A stretch of DNA of 64,000 nt, from the NCBI GenBank assembly GCA_005776945.1, contig SXOB01000090.1, positions 1-64,000 of the forward strand, written 5' to 3'. Shown here piece after piece: positions 25,639 through 34,923 of this stretch; the first letter of the stretch is position 1, and the number at the start of each line of letters is the position of its first letter. This DNA is from Pseudomonadota bacterium. Its GTDB lineage: Bacteria; Myxococcota_A; UBA796; GCA-2862545. Made by a program: the position numbers and the translations under genes. Below the pieces are notes generated by a model. That model did not search any database, was not told where the DNA came from, and saw nothing but the letters and a program-made list of their open reading frames with translations.

Positions 25639-26358
25639 ATGTCGAGCGCCTTGTGGATGGCCACCTTTGCCTTGGCCGACGACGCACCAACCGTACTCAC
25701 AGAGACGGACGCGGCCATGAATCGGGCGAAGGACCTGACGATTCAATGGACCGTCGCCGACATGGCGCCCGGAGGGAAAGCCCCACGGGCCCTTGGCTTC
25801 CAGGTGCGCGTCAAGGGCCCGAAGTCCTTGACGTCCTTCGATGCGCCCGCTGACCTCAAGGGCACTCGCGTACTCGTACTCGCGCGGGACCAGATGTGGG
25901 TTTGGCTGCCCTCCTACGGCAAGGTTCGGCGCATCGCCTCCCACGTCACCGAACAGGGCTTCATGGGCACTTCGTACAGCCACGCGGACATGAATGCCTC
26001 GCGGTTCGGCGACGCCTACACCGCTGCGTCCATGACGGAGACGGGCGAGGCCTGGGTCGTGCAACTCGACGCCAAGCCCGACGCCCACGCGCCTTACCCG
26101 CAGATCGAAATGACGGTGGCCAAGTCCAACCACCTGCCGACCCGCATCGCGTACCAAACCGCCGAAGGCAAGACCATCAAGGTGGAGACGCGGTCAGACT
26201 ACGCTTGCCAAGCGGCCGTCTGCCTCCCCGGCGTCATGCGTATGGAGGACCTGACCCGGCCGGGCGCCTGGACCGAATTGCACCGGGCGACCTGGGCCGC
26301 CGACACCGGACTCGCCGACGATGTTTTCACCGTCCGCACGCTGCAGATGGGCCTTTGA
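25639..26358 (+). CDS. LolA-like outer-membrane lipoprotein-sorting protein
   Basis: A 239-residue periplasmic protein of the PF17131/LolA-fold family, an open beta-barrel that carries lipids or lipoproteins across the periplasm. Signal peptide MSSALWMATFALA. Typical strands include VLVLARDQMWVWLPSYGKVRRIA, then GTSYSHADMNASRF, and PTRIAYQTAEGKTIKVE. ATG 25639 has AGGAGGT three bases upstream. The 107-base gap after the RND gene contains a small inverted repeat (TGGAAG/CTTCCA) but no terminator. Its stop overlaps the next start as TGATG. Confidence 0.87.
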   Translation: MSSALWMATFALADDAPTVLTETDAAMNRAKDLTIQWTVADMAPGGKAPRALGFQVRVKGPKSLTSFDAPADLKGTRVLVLARDQMWVWLPSYGKVRRIASHVTEQGFMGTSYSHADMNASRFGDAYTAASMTETGEAWVVQLDAKPDAHAPYPQIEMTVAKSNHLPTRIAYQTAEGKTIKVETRSDYACQAAVCLPGVMRMEDLTRPGAWTELHRATWAADTGLADDVFTVRTLQMGL

Positions 26359-28031
26359 TGACTGTTCTCTGGCTCGCGGCCCCGTCCTTTGCCCAGGAGG
26401 TCGACTTCGGCGGCAAGGTCGCGTCCGACCTCCGGTTTGCGCTGTCTGAACCCGAGGAAGTCGACCCGTGGGTGCCCCAATTGGCGACTCACACCGGCAT
26501 TCCTTGGAATCGCACCTCTCTTGGGACCCGCACCGACGCCTCGGCCGGCAAGTGGCGAGGTGTTGCAGACGTCGAACTCATGCTGCTTGGCCAGACGCCT
26601 ACCGCCGTCAGCCTGCCCGACCTGTCCGACGCGTCGGCCACATCGCCCGTCCGCATCGAAGTGGACGCGCTCTACGTCGAGGCCCGCGACCTGCTCTGGC
26701 GCGGCCACGACCTGCGCATCGGACAACAGGTCGTCCAGTTCGGCGTCGGCGATCAGTTCAACCCCACGAACACGATCAACCCCAACGACGTCGAGGATCC
26801 CCTGCGTTTTGGCGATCAAGCCGGCAACGCGATGATCCGGACCGACATGACGCGCGGCATGACGACGTTCACGGCCGTCCTCGTGCCCGTCTTCCTGCCA
26901 GCCCGCGTGCCCGCAAGCGCACCCCTCGGTCTGTCCGAGGTGGACCGTTTGCCGTTCAACGAGGAGGAGCTCCGTTGGCGAATCGCCGCCGAAAAGGCCT
27001 TCGCCGAAGATCTTGGCTTCCCGACCGTCGTCTCGACGGCCACCGCTGAACCGCCTCCCGCTGAACTCGAGAACATGGCCGTCGCCTTGCGGCTCGGCAC
27101 CGTCATCGGCTCCCAGGACCTCGGCGTTTCCTGGTACCGAGGCCACGCCGACACGCCGGTCGCCGCTCACACCCACACGACCCAGCTCACCGGCCCCTTC
27201 TGCGACCCGGAAGACGCCGACCGTTGCGTCGACGGCCTGCTCTCCAGCGACGTCACCCTCACCTTCCCCGAGATCACGGTCTACGGCGTCAATGGCGCCG
27301 GTGAATTGCCGCTTCCTGGAAAGGCCCCGCCGCTCGGTTGGCGCATCGAAGCGGCGGTCGTGGTGCCAGAACGGGTGCACAGCACGATCACGAACGACGA
27401 CATCGCGCTGCTCGGCGTCGACAGCCCCGCTGGGGAGTACGCCTACCCGGGCGGGGACACCCCGACCGTACTCGCCGACACGCCGTACCCCAAGTGGGTC
27501 GTAGGGCTCGACGCGACGCTCGGGCGCCACGTCTACGTCAACGCCCAGTGGGTTCACGGCACATTCGACGAGCTTGGCGCCGGTGACAACTTGCTGCAAA
27601 CCGGCTTCGCCGTCCGCAATTCGTCGGTGGCCAAAGATGCCGCCCTGGGGGTCTGTGCGCTGACGAGCGACGGCTCCAAATGTATCGACGAGACGTTGCG
27701 CGTTCGGCAGTCCGACCTCGCCGTCGTCGGCGTCGATGTCCGTTTCCGGTCGCAGCGCGGGCTGCTGCGCCTCTTCACGATCACAGACTTGACCGGCCTT
27801 CGGAGCTCGACCGTGAATCCCGCCACCGACCAGCGGACAGAGACCCGCCTCGGCGCTTTCTCGGATGAGGCCCTGTCCTTCGTGCTCTACCCAGAGCTGT
27901 CCTATGACTTGGGCGACGGACTTTCGTTGGCCGGAGGCGCCCTGGTGCAGCTCGGCGCGCCAGAGACCAAATTCGGCGATCCGGCTGCGGGCGGCAGCTT
28001 CGCGTTCATGCGCGCGGCTTACGCCTTCTGA
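26358..28031 (+). CDS. Outer-membrane beta-barrel protein, DUF1302-like
   Basis: A 557-residue predicted outer-membrane barrel with signal peptide MTVLWLAAPSFA. Amphipathic strands alternate through the sequence and it ends in FMRAAYAF, a C-terminal aromatic as in barrel proteins. The stretch HDLRIGQQVVQFGVGDQFNPTNTINPND is typical of DUF1302-like proteins that accompany RND/MMPL transporters and LolA-like carriers. It is translationally coupled to the carrier gene (TGATG). It probably forms the outer-membrane end of the route. A longer reading from 25896 runs in a shadow frame of the previous gene and was rejected. Confidence 0.8.
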   Translation: MTVLWLAAPSFAQEVDFGGKVASDLRFALSEPEEVDPWVPQLATHTGIPWNRTSLGTRTDASAGKWRGVADVELMLLGQTPTAVSLPDLSDASATSPVRIEVDALYVEARDLLWRGHDLRIGQQVVQFGVGDQFNPTNTINPNDVEDPLRFGDQAGNAMIRTDMTRGMTTFTAVLVPVFLPARVPASAPLGLSEVDRLPFNEEELRWRIAAEKAFAEDLGFPTVVSTATAEPPPAELENMAVALRLGTVIGSQDLGVSWYRGHADTPVAAHTHTTQLTGPFCDPEDADRCVDGLLSSDVTLTFPEITVYGVNGAGELPLPGKAPPLGWRIEAAVVVPERVHSTITNDDIALLGVDSPAGEYAYPGGDTPTVLADTPYPKWVVGLDATLGRHVYVNAQWVHGTFDELGAGDNLLQTGFAVRNSSVAKDAALGVCALTSDGSKCIDETLRVRQSDLAVVGVDVRFRSQRGLLRLFTITDLTGLRSSTVNPATDQRTETRLGAFSDEALSFVLYPELSYDLGDGLSLAGGALVQLGAPETKFGDPAAGGSFAFMRAAYAF

Positions 28032-28034
28032 TCC

Positions 28035-29645
28035 TCACTCCCGGGTGATGTCGACGACCTGCCGAGACAGGACGTCGCGGGTTGTGGTGACCGCGCCATC
28101 GGGCCAACGCACCTCGATCACGTCGACTTGGTCGATGTCGCCGAGCCCCAGGTGCGCTTCCGGAGGGCCGGCACTCGCATACGAGGTCCCGCCCGCCAAA
28201 ATGTCACGCGTCCACCTACGGTCGCCCACACTCACCGTCACGACGGCCCCGACGGCATGGCGATTGAGACCGGGCGCATGCAGCCGGATGCGTAGCCAAC
28301 CCGACGCGTCGCACGCCGACAGGTACAAGACATCGGGCCCATCCAAGTCGCGCTTGATCACGTCGGGGAAGCCGTCGCCGTTGAGCTCGGCCGCCACAAG
28401 CCCGCGATTGGTCCCCAAGTCCGCAATTCCCCACGACGGAGCGAGATCGATGAAGCTGCCGTCGGCCTGTTGGACGTAGGCGGCGTCGGGCTGCTCCGTC
28501 GTGTTGCGCGGGTCGGGGTCGAGAATGGACGTGAACCCGTAGTTGACGAGTGCATCGAGGTCGCCATCGTTGTCCAGGTCGACCATCTCGGCTCCCCAGG
28601 CCGTCGTCTGGTCCCGGTCCGCGTCGACCGTCAGATGTCGGGCTTCGGAGCCGTCAGCCCAAACGCCAGCTTTGCTGATCAGCAGCCGCAGATCACGCCA
28701 ATCTGGAACGAGGAAGTCGGGAATGCCGTCCTCGTTGATGTCTCCGGCGCCAAGGCCCGTTCCAGCCACGACCACATCGAGGCCCATGCCCACCGACTGG
28801 GCGAACACGCCGCCACGATTGACCAGGACGACGTTGCCACCGAGCGCGCCGTAGTCGTTGACAAGGAACAGGTCGGCCCAACCGTCCCGATCGAGGTCGT
28901 GAAAGCCGCCGGCGTAGGTGTACGCGTCATGCGCCGCCTGGGGCAACATGGCGCTGTCATCGCGAAAGGTGCCGTCCCCAAGGTTCGCGTAGAGCGCCTT
29001 GGGCTGGCCCGGTTCGAGGTTCGTGCTCGCGTAGTACGGTGCCGCACCGGTGCACCCGATGAAGAGGTCGAGGTCCCCATCCCGATCGTAGTCGGCCCAT
29101 GATGTGGTCTGTGCCGGACACGTCGTGGCGATGCCCGCCTCGGCCGCGACGTCGACGAACACCCCGACGCCATCATTTCGCAACAGGGCCGTCGGCCGGT
29201 CGAATCGGGCGAGGAGGATGTCGAAATCGGCGTCTCCGTCGTAGTCGACCACGGTCGCGGCGCTGCCGAAGGTGAGGTCGAGGCCAAGGAACACTTCCGT
29301 GTTGGGAAAGGCGCTGCCATCGACGTTCTGGTAGGCGCCCATGAAGCCCTCAGCTGGCGCGCCGACATCGTGGTCGCCGTCGCCATCGAAGTCCCCCACA
29401 AGGGCCGCCCCGCCCCAGATCCAAGCCTCGGGGCCGGGAGGAATCGTCGTATGGGACCGAATTTCGAAGGGCCGAATGCTGCGCTGCGCAGGGTCGGCAC
29501 ACACGATGACACCCGAGGTCGCGACGCGCGTCGGCGGCTCGCTCGTCGGGGGCGTGCCGGTGGACGCGACCGAAATCGGTGCCTCCCCGAACGACACCAC
29601 ACGTTCGCCGCAGGCGAGCGGCACCATCGCCAGAAGGCGCATCAT
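28035..29645 (-). CDS. FG-GAP/VCBS repeat lipoprotein with ASPIC/UnbV C-terminus
   Basis: A 536-residue lipoprotein (MMRLLAMVPLAC, Cys12) made of FG-GAP repeats (DFDGDGDHDVGA, DYDGDADFDILL, DYDRDGDLDLFI, DLDRDGWADLFL, DLDNDGDLDALV) and an ASPIC/UnbV end (HAVGAVVTVSVGDRRW, VIEVRWPDGAVTT). It is a paralogue of the gene at 60556, with closely similar order and C-terminus, but has lost the adjacent cassette genes. ATG 29645 or 29642; a longer frame to 29927 crosses hflX and has no signal peptide. Confidence 0.86.
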   Translation of the reverse strand: MMRLLAMVPLACGERVVSFGEAPISVASTGTPPTSEPPTRVATSGVIVCADPAQRSIRPFEIRSHTTIPPGPEAWIWGGAALVGDFDGDGDHDVGAPAEGFMGAYQNVDGSAFPNTEVFLGLDLTFGSAATVVDYDGDADFDILLARFDRPTALLRNDGVGVFVDVAAEAGIATTCPAQTTSWADYDRDGDLDLFIGCTGAAPYYASTNLEPGQPKALYANLGDGTFRDDSAMLPQAAHDAYTYAGGFHDLDRDGWADLFLVNDYGALGGNVVLVNRGGVFAQSVGMGLDVVVAGTGLGAGDINEDGIPDFLVPDWRDLRLLISKAGVWADGSEARHLTVDADRDQTTAWGAEMVDLDNDGDLDALVNYGFTSILDPDPRNTTEQPDAAYVQQADGSFIDLAPSWGIADLGTNRGLVAAELNGDGFPDVIKRDLDGPDVLYLSACDASGWLRIRLHAPGLNRHAVGAVVTVSVGDRRWTRDILAGGTSYASAGPPEAHLGLGDIDQVDVIEVRWPDGAVTTTRDVLSRQVVDITRE

Positions 29646-29685
29646 CCTGGCATCAGGATAGCGCCCCCGCCCACCGGCGGCGAAC

Positions 29686-31056
29686 ATGGAAGAACCTATC
29701 CCCAAGGCCGTCCTCGTCGGCGTCATGACGCCGCAGGTCGATGAAGCCTCCTTCCGCGCCGGCCTCACCGAGCTCGCCCGCCTTTGCAAGACGTTGGGTC
29801 TCCAGGTCGTCGGCGAGGTCACCCAACGGCGCGGCCACCTCGACATGAACGTGCTCGGAGCGGGCAAGCTCCGCGAGCTGTCTCGATGGACGGGTGGGCG
29901 CGGCGTCGTCCCCAAAGGTCCGCCCAAACAGCGTCGGGAAGCCGAAAAGGCGGCCGCAGCCGCCGAGGCCGAAGCGGCGCCCGAGGTACCCGAGGCGGAG
30001 GAAGGCGAGGCGCCGCCAGAAGAGCCAGTTCGCGCGACTCACGTCATCGTCGATCACGAACTCACGCCTTCGCAGGTCAGAAACCTCGCCGGGGCCACGG
30101 GCGCCCAAGTCCTGGACCGGGCGGCCGTCATCGTTGAGATCTTCCACCGGCATGCCTCGAGCAAAGAGGCCCGCCTGCAGGTCGAGATCGCGCGCCTCGC
30201 CTACTTGTCGCCGCGCATCCGCGAATCCGGTGGCGACCGCGTCCGTGGCGGAGTGGGCGCGAAAGGGGCGGGCGAAACCGCGTTGGAGCTCGATCGCCGA
30301 CGCGTCCGCGATCGCATCGCCGTCCTTCGTCGCGAACTGTCGGAGATTGAGGACGGTCGTTCCGCTCGCCGGGCGCGTCGTCGGGACGCCCAAACGGTCG
30401 CCCTCGTGGGGTACACGAACGCCGGCAAGTCGAGCCTGATGCGCGCGCTGACCGGCTCTGACGTGATGATCGCCGACAAGCTCTTCGCCACGCTCGACAC
30501 CACGGTGCGCACGTTGTGGCCGCCCGCAACGCCCCCCGTCCTCGTCACCGACACGGTCGGCTTCATCCAGAAGCTGCCCCACGACCTCGTCGCGTCCTTC
30601 CGCAGCACACTCGACGCCGCGCTGGAAGCCAGCCTGCTGCTTTACGTCGTCGACGCGGCCGACCCCGCCCACGTCCAACAACTCCGTGTGACGCGGGAAG
30701 TGCTCGGCGAGATCGGGGCCGGCGACGTCCCGTCGATCGTCGTCTTCAACAAGACCGACCGCCTCGAGGCGGCGGAGATCGCCACACTCCTCGAATCGGA
30801 ACCCGGCTCCGTGGCGACCGCCGCCGTCGACCCCGACGCCGTGGCCCGCCTGCGCGACCTGCTCGTCGCCCATTTTGCATCGCAACAGCCCGAAGTGGCC
30901 TTCGTCGTACCGTGGCACCGCCAGGCGCTGATTGGCCAAATTCGGGCCGCCGCGACGGTCATCGAGGAGGCCTTCACCGACGACGGCATCTCCTACACGG
31001 TGCGCGCACCTCAAGCGGTCCTCGATCGACTCTTGACGACGCTCACCGAGACGTGA
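29686..31056 (+). CDS. hflX: GTPase HflX with acidic Ala/Glu/Pro insert
   Basis: A 456-residue ribosome-associated GTPase that splits stalled or idle ribosomes under stress. The HflX N-domain (DE.SFRAGLTELARLCKTLGLQVVGE) and glycine-rich linker (GGDRVRGGVGAKGAGET) precede the G-domain: G1 GYTNAGKS at 242, G3 DTVGF, G4 NKTD. The helix FRSTLDAALEASLLLYVVDA is diagnostic. Unusual is an inserted segment of about 50 residues near 70-125, rich in Ala, Glu and Pro, inside the N-terminal domain. It is divergent from the ASPIC lipoprotein, and a T run (31060-31065) follows the stop. Confidence 0.93.
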   Translation: MEEPIPKAVLVGVMTPQVDEASFRAGLTELARLCKTLGLQVVGEVTQRRGHLDMNVLGAGKLRELSRWTGGRGVVPKGPPKQRREAEKAAAAAEAEAAPEVPEAEEGEAPPEEPVRATHVIVDHELTPSQVRNLAGATGAQVLDRAAVIVEIFHRHASSKEARLQVEIARLAYLSPRIRESGGDRVRGGVGAKGAGETALELDRRRVRDRIAVLRRELSEIEDGRSARRARRRDAQTVALVGYTNAGKSSLMRALTGSDVMIADKLFATLDTTVRTLWPPATPPVLVTDTVGFIQKLPHDLVASFRSTLDAALEASLLLYVVDAADPAHVQQLRVTREVLGEIGAGDVPSIVVFNKTDRLEAAEIATLLESEPGSVATAAVDPDAVARLRDLLVAHFASQQPEVAFVVPWHRQALIGQIRAAATVIEEAFTDDGISYTVRAPQAVLDRLLTTLTET

Positions 31057-31123
31057 AGTTTTTTTGAGCTTTTGGGTCAAGATCGTCGCGCCTGCGCTGC
31101 AGGGGGTGTCCACGGAGACCCCT

Positions 31124-31654
31124 ATGCGCCTCGTCCTCGTCCTCGCCCTCGCCTTCGTCGTCGCCTGCCACAAAAAGGCGCCCGAGCCCTCCACGAGCCT
31201 CTTCGACGCCCTTTCCGACCCTACCTTGTCGGCCGCGGATCAGGCCGCGCGCGACGCCGCCAGGCAAGAGGACGTCAGCCGCCTCGTCGAGAACTTCAAG
31301 CGGGTCTACTTCGCAACCGACAGCGCCATCCTCGACTCGTCGAGCCGCACGGCACTGACGGAAAACGCCGCCATCCTCTCCAAGTGGCCGGAAATCAAGG
31401 TTGAGGTCCAGGGCCACGCCGACGAGCGCGGCACGACCGAGTACAACCTCGCGTTGGGCCAGCGCCGTGCCGGGGCCGTCACCTCGTGGCTCGCCGGCAA
31501 TGGTGTCGGAGGATCGCGCCTTGCGGCCGTCAGCTATGGCGAAGAGATGCCCCTGACCCCCGGATCGGGCGAGACGTCGTGGTCGCAAAACCGCCGCGCG
31601 GAATTCCGCATCACGTGGGGCGCCTCGGGTACCCTAGCAGGCACCGCGTACTGA
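31124..31654 (+). CDS. pal: Peptidoglycan-associated lipoprotein, OmpA/Pal family
   Basis: A 176-residue lipoprotein (lipobox FVVAC, Cys15) with an OmpA-like peptidoglycan-binding domain at about 60-170. Key features are RVYFATDSAIL, then VQGHADERGTTEYNLALGQRRAGAV (trimmed here only by family logic) and WSQNRRAEFRI, with the Asp and Arg that grip diaminopimelate. It tethers the outer membrane to the wall. No tol genes are adjacent, which is unusual for a canonical Pal. ATG 31124 was chosen because it creates the lipobox; a start at 31064 gives no signal. Confidence 0.9.
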   Translation: MRLVLVLALAFVVACHKKAPEPSTSLFDALSDPTLSAADQAARDAARQEDVSRLVENFKRVYFATDSAILDSSSRTALTENAAILSKWPEIKVEVQGHADERGTTEYNLALGQRRAGAVTSWLAGNGVGGSRLAAVSYGEEMPLTPGSGETSWSQNRRAEFRITWGASGTLAGTAY

Positions 31655-31700
31655 GCCCCGCAGGCCCGCCCCTGGCGTTAGGGGCGCGCCCGGAGGCACC

Positions 31701-32450
31701 ATGATCGCGTTTGCAACCCGGGCGCTCTTGGCGTGTGGCCCGGGCAACACGGAGACCAGCGACTCGACGGCCCCCGACGATCCGCCAGACGCAGTGAAGC
31801 CGATCGTCACGCCCGTTGGCGAGGCCGATTGGGACATCGTCCAGTTCGCGATGTTTCACGCCGAAGTCGGCTACGACCTCGACGACTACGACCTCTTCGA
31901 CGAGTACAATGAGGCTGACGCCTCAGTCGCCTGCGCGTTCCCAACCCCGAACCATCGGTACAGCCACGACCTGCGGGCCGTCACACCTGGCGACCCTCAC
32001 GGCGGCCCCTACGACACCGAACTGGTCGATGGCGTTTTGGCCTGCGGCTACGCCAATACGAACCGACACAGCCCGCTCGACATGACCAACGGCATGGGCG
32101 TGTTCTTTGGGCTCATGGTCGTGCCGAAAGAGGGTGTCGCCCGTGTGGGTAGCTCCCCCGACGGCGCCGGCATCACGATTCTGTCCAACGATGAGCGCCT
32201 GCCGATCAACATGTTCGGCAAGCTCTCCCAGTCCGACACCATCTACGCCGACACGAACAGCGGCGTACCGACGATGAACGCGATGTCGCTGCTGCAAGAC
32301 GGGGTCACCCACGGCCCCATCGTCGCTTGGACCAACCTCGACTTCTTCCCGCCAGGCACCGTGGCCGAGGGCGAATTCGTATGGACGGCCGACGTGCTGG
32401 ACAAGACCGGCTCCGGCTACAGTATCGAACAAACCGTCATTTTCGAGTAG
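31701..32450 (+). CDS. Hypothetical lipoprotein
   Basis: A 249-residue predicted lipoprotein (MIAFATRALLAC, Cys12) with a Ser/Thr/Asp-rich linker and a beta-rich domain I do not recognise. The segment VQFAMFHAEVGYDLDDYDLFDEY and a later VFFGLMVVPKEGVARV suggest an immunoglobulin- or lectin-like sandwich. It is preceded by GTTAGG and GGAGG and is followed ten bases later by the nucleotidase gene. It may be co-transcribed with that gene, but no functional link is evident. Confidence 0.7.
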   Translation: MIAFATRALLACGPGNTETSDSTAPDDPPDAVKPIVTPVGEADWDIVQFAMFHAEVGYDLDDYDLFDEYNEADASVACAFPTPNHRYSHDLRAVTPGDPHGGPYDTELVDGVLACGYANTNRHSPLDMTNGMGVFFGLMVVPKEGVARVGSSPDGAGITILSNDERLPINMFGKLSQSDTIYADTNSGVPTMNAMSLLQDGVTHGPIVAWTNLDFFPPGTVAEGEFVWTADVLDKTGSGYSIEQTVIFE

Positions 32451-32460
32451 CGAGGCGTCG

Positions 32461-33438
32461 ATGTCCTGGGACCGTGAAGTTGCGACCGCCGTGGACGCGG
32501 TCCGTCTGGCCAGCCGTGTCTGTACCGCCGTCCAGAAGCGACTTGTTGCCGGTTCGGCCCTCGCGAAGGGCGACAAGAGCCCCGTGACGGTCGCGGACTT
32601 CGGGGCCCAGGCCATCGTGTCCGACCTGCTGGCCCGCGCCCTGCCCCACATCCCTCTCATTGGCGAAGAAGACGCGGCAGCCCTGCGCGACCCCGCCAAC
32701 GCCGCGCTTTCCGCCCAGGTCGTCGACGCCGTCCGCAGCGTGTTGCCGGACATGGACGCCGCCAGCATCCTCGACGCCATCGATCGCGGCATGGCGAGCG
32801 GTGGCCCCAAGGGCGCCTTCTGGACCCTCGATCCGATCGACGGCACAAAGGGCTTCCTCCGTCAGGAGCAGTACGCTGTCGCCCTGGCCCTGATCGTCGA
32901 CGGCGTCGTCCAAATCGGCGTCCTTGGCTGCCCGAACCTGCCCTCGCGAGCCGGTGGAGACGGCGCCATCTTCGTGGCCACCCGTGGCGGTGGTGCCTTC
33001 GAGCTGCCAATGGACGGCCCCGGTCGCCTCACGTGCCGGACGAACGCCGGCAGCGACCCCGCCAGCCACCGCTTCTGCGAGTCGGTGGAATCCGGTCACA
33101 CGAGCCAATCGGAATCGGCGATTGTCGCAGAACGGCTCGGCATCACCGCTGAACCCATCCGCATGGACAGCCAAGCAAAGTACGCGACCGTCGCGCGCGG
33201 CGACGCGTCCATCTACCTGCGCCTGCCCACGCGGAAGGACTACGTCGAGCGAATCTGGGACCACGCCGCCGGCGCCATCGTGATCACGGAGGCGGGCGGA
33301 CGCGTCACCGACACGCGCGGCGCCGACCTGGACTTCTCGTGTGGCCGCGGCCTTGAGCGCAACTCGGGCGTTGTCGCCACGAATGGGCCCCTTCACGACC
33401 GGGTCGTCGACGCCGTCCGCCAAGTCCTAGGCGCCTAG
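32461..33438 (+). CDS. 3'(2'),5'-bisphosphate nucleotidase (Hal2/SAL1-type)
   Basis: A 325-residue member of the inositol monophosphatase superfamily. The metal sites are GEEDAAAL (first acidic site) and LDPIDGTKGFLR, the signature of Hal2/SAL1-type enzymes; WDHAAGAIVITEAGG closes the active site. Such enzymes hydrolyse 3'-phosphoadenosine 5'-phosphate left by sulphate assimilation and sulphotransfer. Length and the KGF signature match the SAL1 branch more than short CysQ. ATG 32461 lies ten bases after the previous stop. No sulphate-assimilation genes are nearby. Confidence 0.88.
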   Translation: MSWDREVATAVDAVRLASRVCTAVQKRLVAGSALAKGDKSPVTVADFGAQAIVSDLLARALPHIPLIGEEDAAALRDPANAALSAQVVDAVRSVLPDMDAASILDAIDRGMASGGPKGAFWTLDPIDGTKGFLRQEQYAVALALIVDGVVQIGVLGCPNLPSRAGGDGAIFVATRGGGAFELPMDGPGRLTCRTNAGSDPASHRFCESVESGHTSQSESAIVAERLGITAEPIRMDSQAKYATVARGDASIYLRLPTRKDYVERIWDHAAGAIVITEAGGRVTDTRGADLDFSCGRGLERNSGVVATNGPLHDRVVDAVRQVLGA

Positions 33439-33456
33439 CGGGCCGCTAGCAGGCCG

Positions 33457-34923
33457 CTAGTTGGGCCCCGTCACCCAGCTCCGAATCGCCGCGATGCGGC
33501 GCCGGACCGCCATCAGCAGCCCGAACACCACGCTGTAGTGGCCGAGTTGCAACCGCGCGACCCGCTCCGCGACGTCGTCGAGGTCCGCGTTGCCCGGAAA
33601 CCAGAACAAGTCGGGATCGGAATTCCGGTCCACGACGATCGTCCGGCGGCGGACAAACGTCGCGTACGCGTGACGGCTTGCCGCTACGCCTGTCCCGGTG
33701 TCCCCGGTGCCAGTCCAGGGAATCTGAGGGACGACGCCGGGAAACCCATGGTTGTTGACGAGCGCGATGCCAACGTGGAGGCGCCGCGCAAGGGCCTCTC
33801 CAGCCGGGATGTCCTTCGTCCACACCGACCCGTTGAGCCCGAAGCGCGATGCATTGGCCATTTCGACGGCCGCGTCAGCGTCCCGAACCCGAATGACGGC
33901 GACCACGGGACCGAAGGTCTCCTCGTCCACGACGGCCATGCCGGGCCGGCAGCGGTCCAAGACGATGGCCGGAATGCGTCTGTCCGTCGGCACGTTGCCG
34001 CCGACAAGCACCGCCCCATCGGCGATGGCTTCCGTCACATGGCGCCTCACGACGGCCGCAACGGCATCGTTTTGCATCGGCGGCACTTCGCCGACGCCGT
34101 CGGTGACCAGCCGCAGCCTGCCTGCGGCGGCTGCAAGCCCCTTGACGAGGTCGTCAGCCACGGCGTCCACCACGATGACGCGCTCGATGGACGCGCAGTC
34201 CTGACCGGCATTGTGGAAGGCAGCGAATGCGATCCCCGCCAGAGTGCGCGGCAAGTCGCAGTCGGCAAGGACGATCGCGGCGTCCTTGCCGCCAAGTTCG
34301 ACGCTGCAGGGAATGAGGCGCTCGGCACACCGCATCGCCACCCGCCGGCCCGTCGCCACGGACCCGGTGAATACGACGGCGTCCACGAGATCAATCAGGG
34401 CGTCGCCCACCTCGGCCCCGCCCTCGACGCGAACGATGACGCCTTCGCCCAACACACCCGCGGCAACCCGCCAGAACCAGGCAGCAGCATGGGGCGCATA
34501 CGGGCTCGGTTTGAGCACGACGCTGTTGCCCGCGAGCAGGGCCGGGATCACGGGCTTGACGATCTGCAGGACGGGGTAGTTCCACGGCGTGATCGCCGCG
34601 ACAACGCCGCGCGGCACGGCCTCGATGACGGCCTTCTTGCCGGGGAAGTCCAACATCGAAAGCGGCACCCGCTCGGGCGCCAAGGCGGCCTTCGCCACCT
34701 GGATCGCGCCGGCGACGTACCCGGGCAACGTCGCAAGTTCGGTCAGAAGGCTGTCGGCGTCCGACCGGCCCACGTCGGCCCGGAGCGCGTCCAGACCAGC
34801 CCGGCGATCCTCGACCAAGGCCGCGGCCAACGCACGACAGCGCTGCGCACGCTCCTCGAATGTCGACGCAGCCCAGGGCGCGGCAGCCCTTCGCGCGCTG
34901 TGGACCGCGTCCTGCGGGCTCAC
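33457..34923 (-). CDS. NAD(P)-dependent aldehyde dehydrogenase
   Basis: A 488-residue aldehyde dehydrogenase. It shows the cofactor segment ITPWNYPVLQIVKPVIPALLAGN, FTGSVATGRRV, the general-base Glu in VELGGKDAAIVL, the catalytic Cys in FHNAGQDCASIERV, and EETFGPVVAVIRV. A C-terminal extension of about 50 residues (FWFPGNADLDDVAERVARLQ) is seen in plant-like and long-chain aldehyde dehydrogenases. GTG 34923 overlaps the upstream lipoprotein stop as GTGA, so they form an operon. Homology is absent beyond that point although the frame stays open to 35244. The substrate is unknown. Confidence 0.9.
   Translation of the reverse strand: MSPQDAVHSARRAAAPWAASTFEERAQRCRALAAALVEDRRAGLDALRADVGRSDADSLLTELATLPGYVAGAIQVAKAALAPERVPLSMLDFPGKKAVIEAVPRGVVAAITPWNYPVLQIVKPVIPALLAGNSVVLKPSPYAPHAAAWFWRVAAGVLGEGVIVRVEGGAEVGDALIDLVDAVVFTGSVATGRRVAMRCAERLIPCSVELGGKDAAIVLADCDLPRTLAGIAFAAFHNAGQDCASIERVIVVDAVADDLVKGLAAAAGRLRLVTDGVGEVPPMQNDAVAAVVRRHVTEAIADGAVLVGGNVPTDRRIPAIVLDRCRPGMAVVDEETFGPVVAVIRVRDADAAVEMANASRFGLNGSVWTKDIPAGEALARRLHVGIALVNNHGFPGVVPQIPWTGTGDTGTGVAASRHAYATFVRRRTIVVDRNSDPDLFWFPGNADLDDVAERVARLQLGHYSVVFGLLMAVRRRIAAIRSWVTGPN

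Noticed and set aside
31056-31075. T run after hflX as an intrinsic terminator
   Set aside because: No stable stem directly precedes the T run, so termination is not supported.
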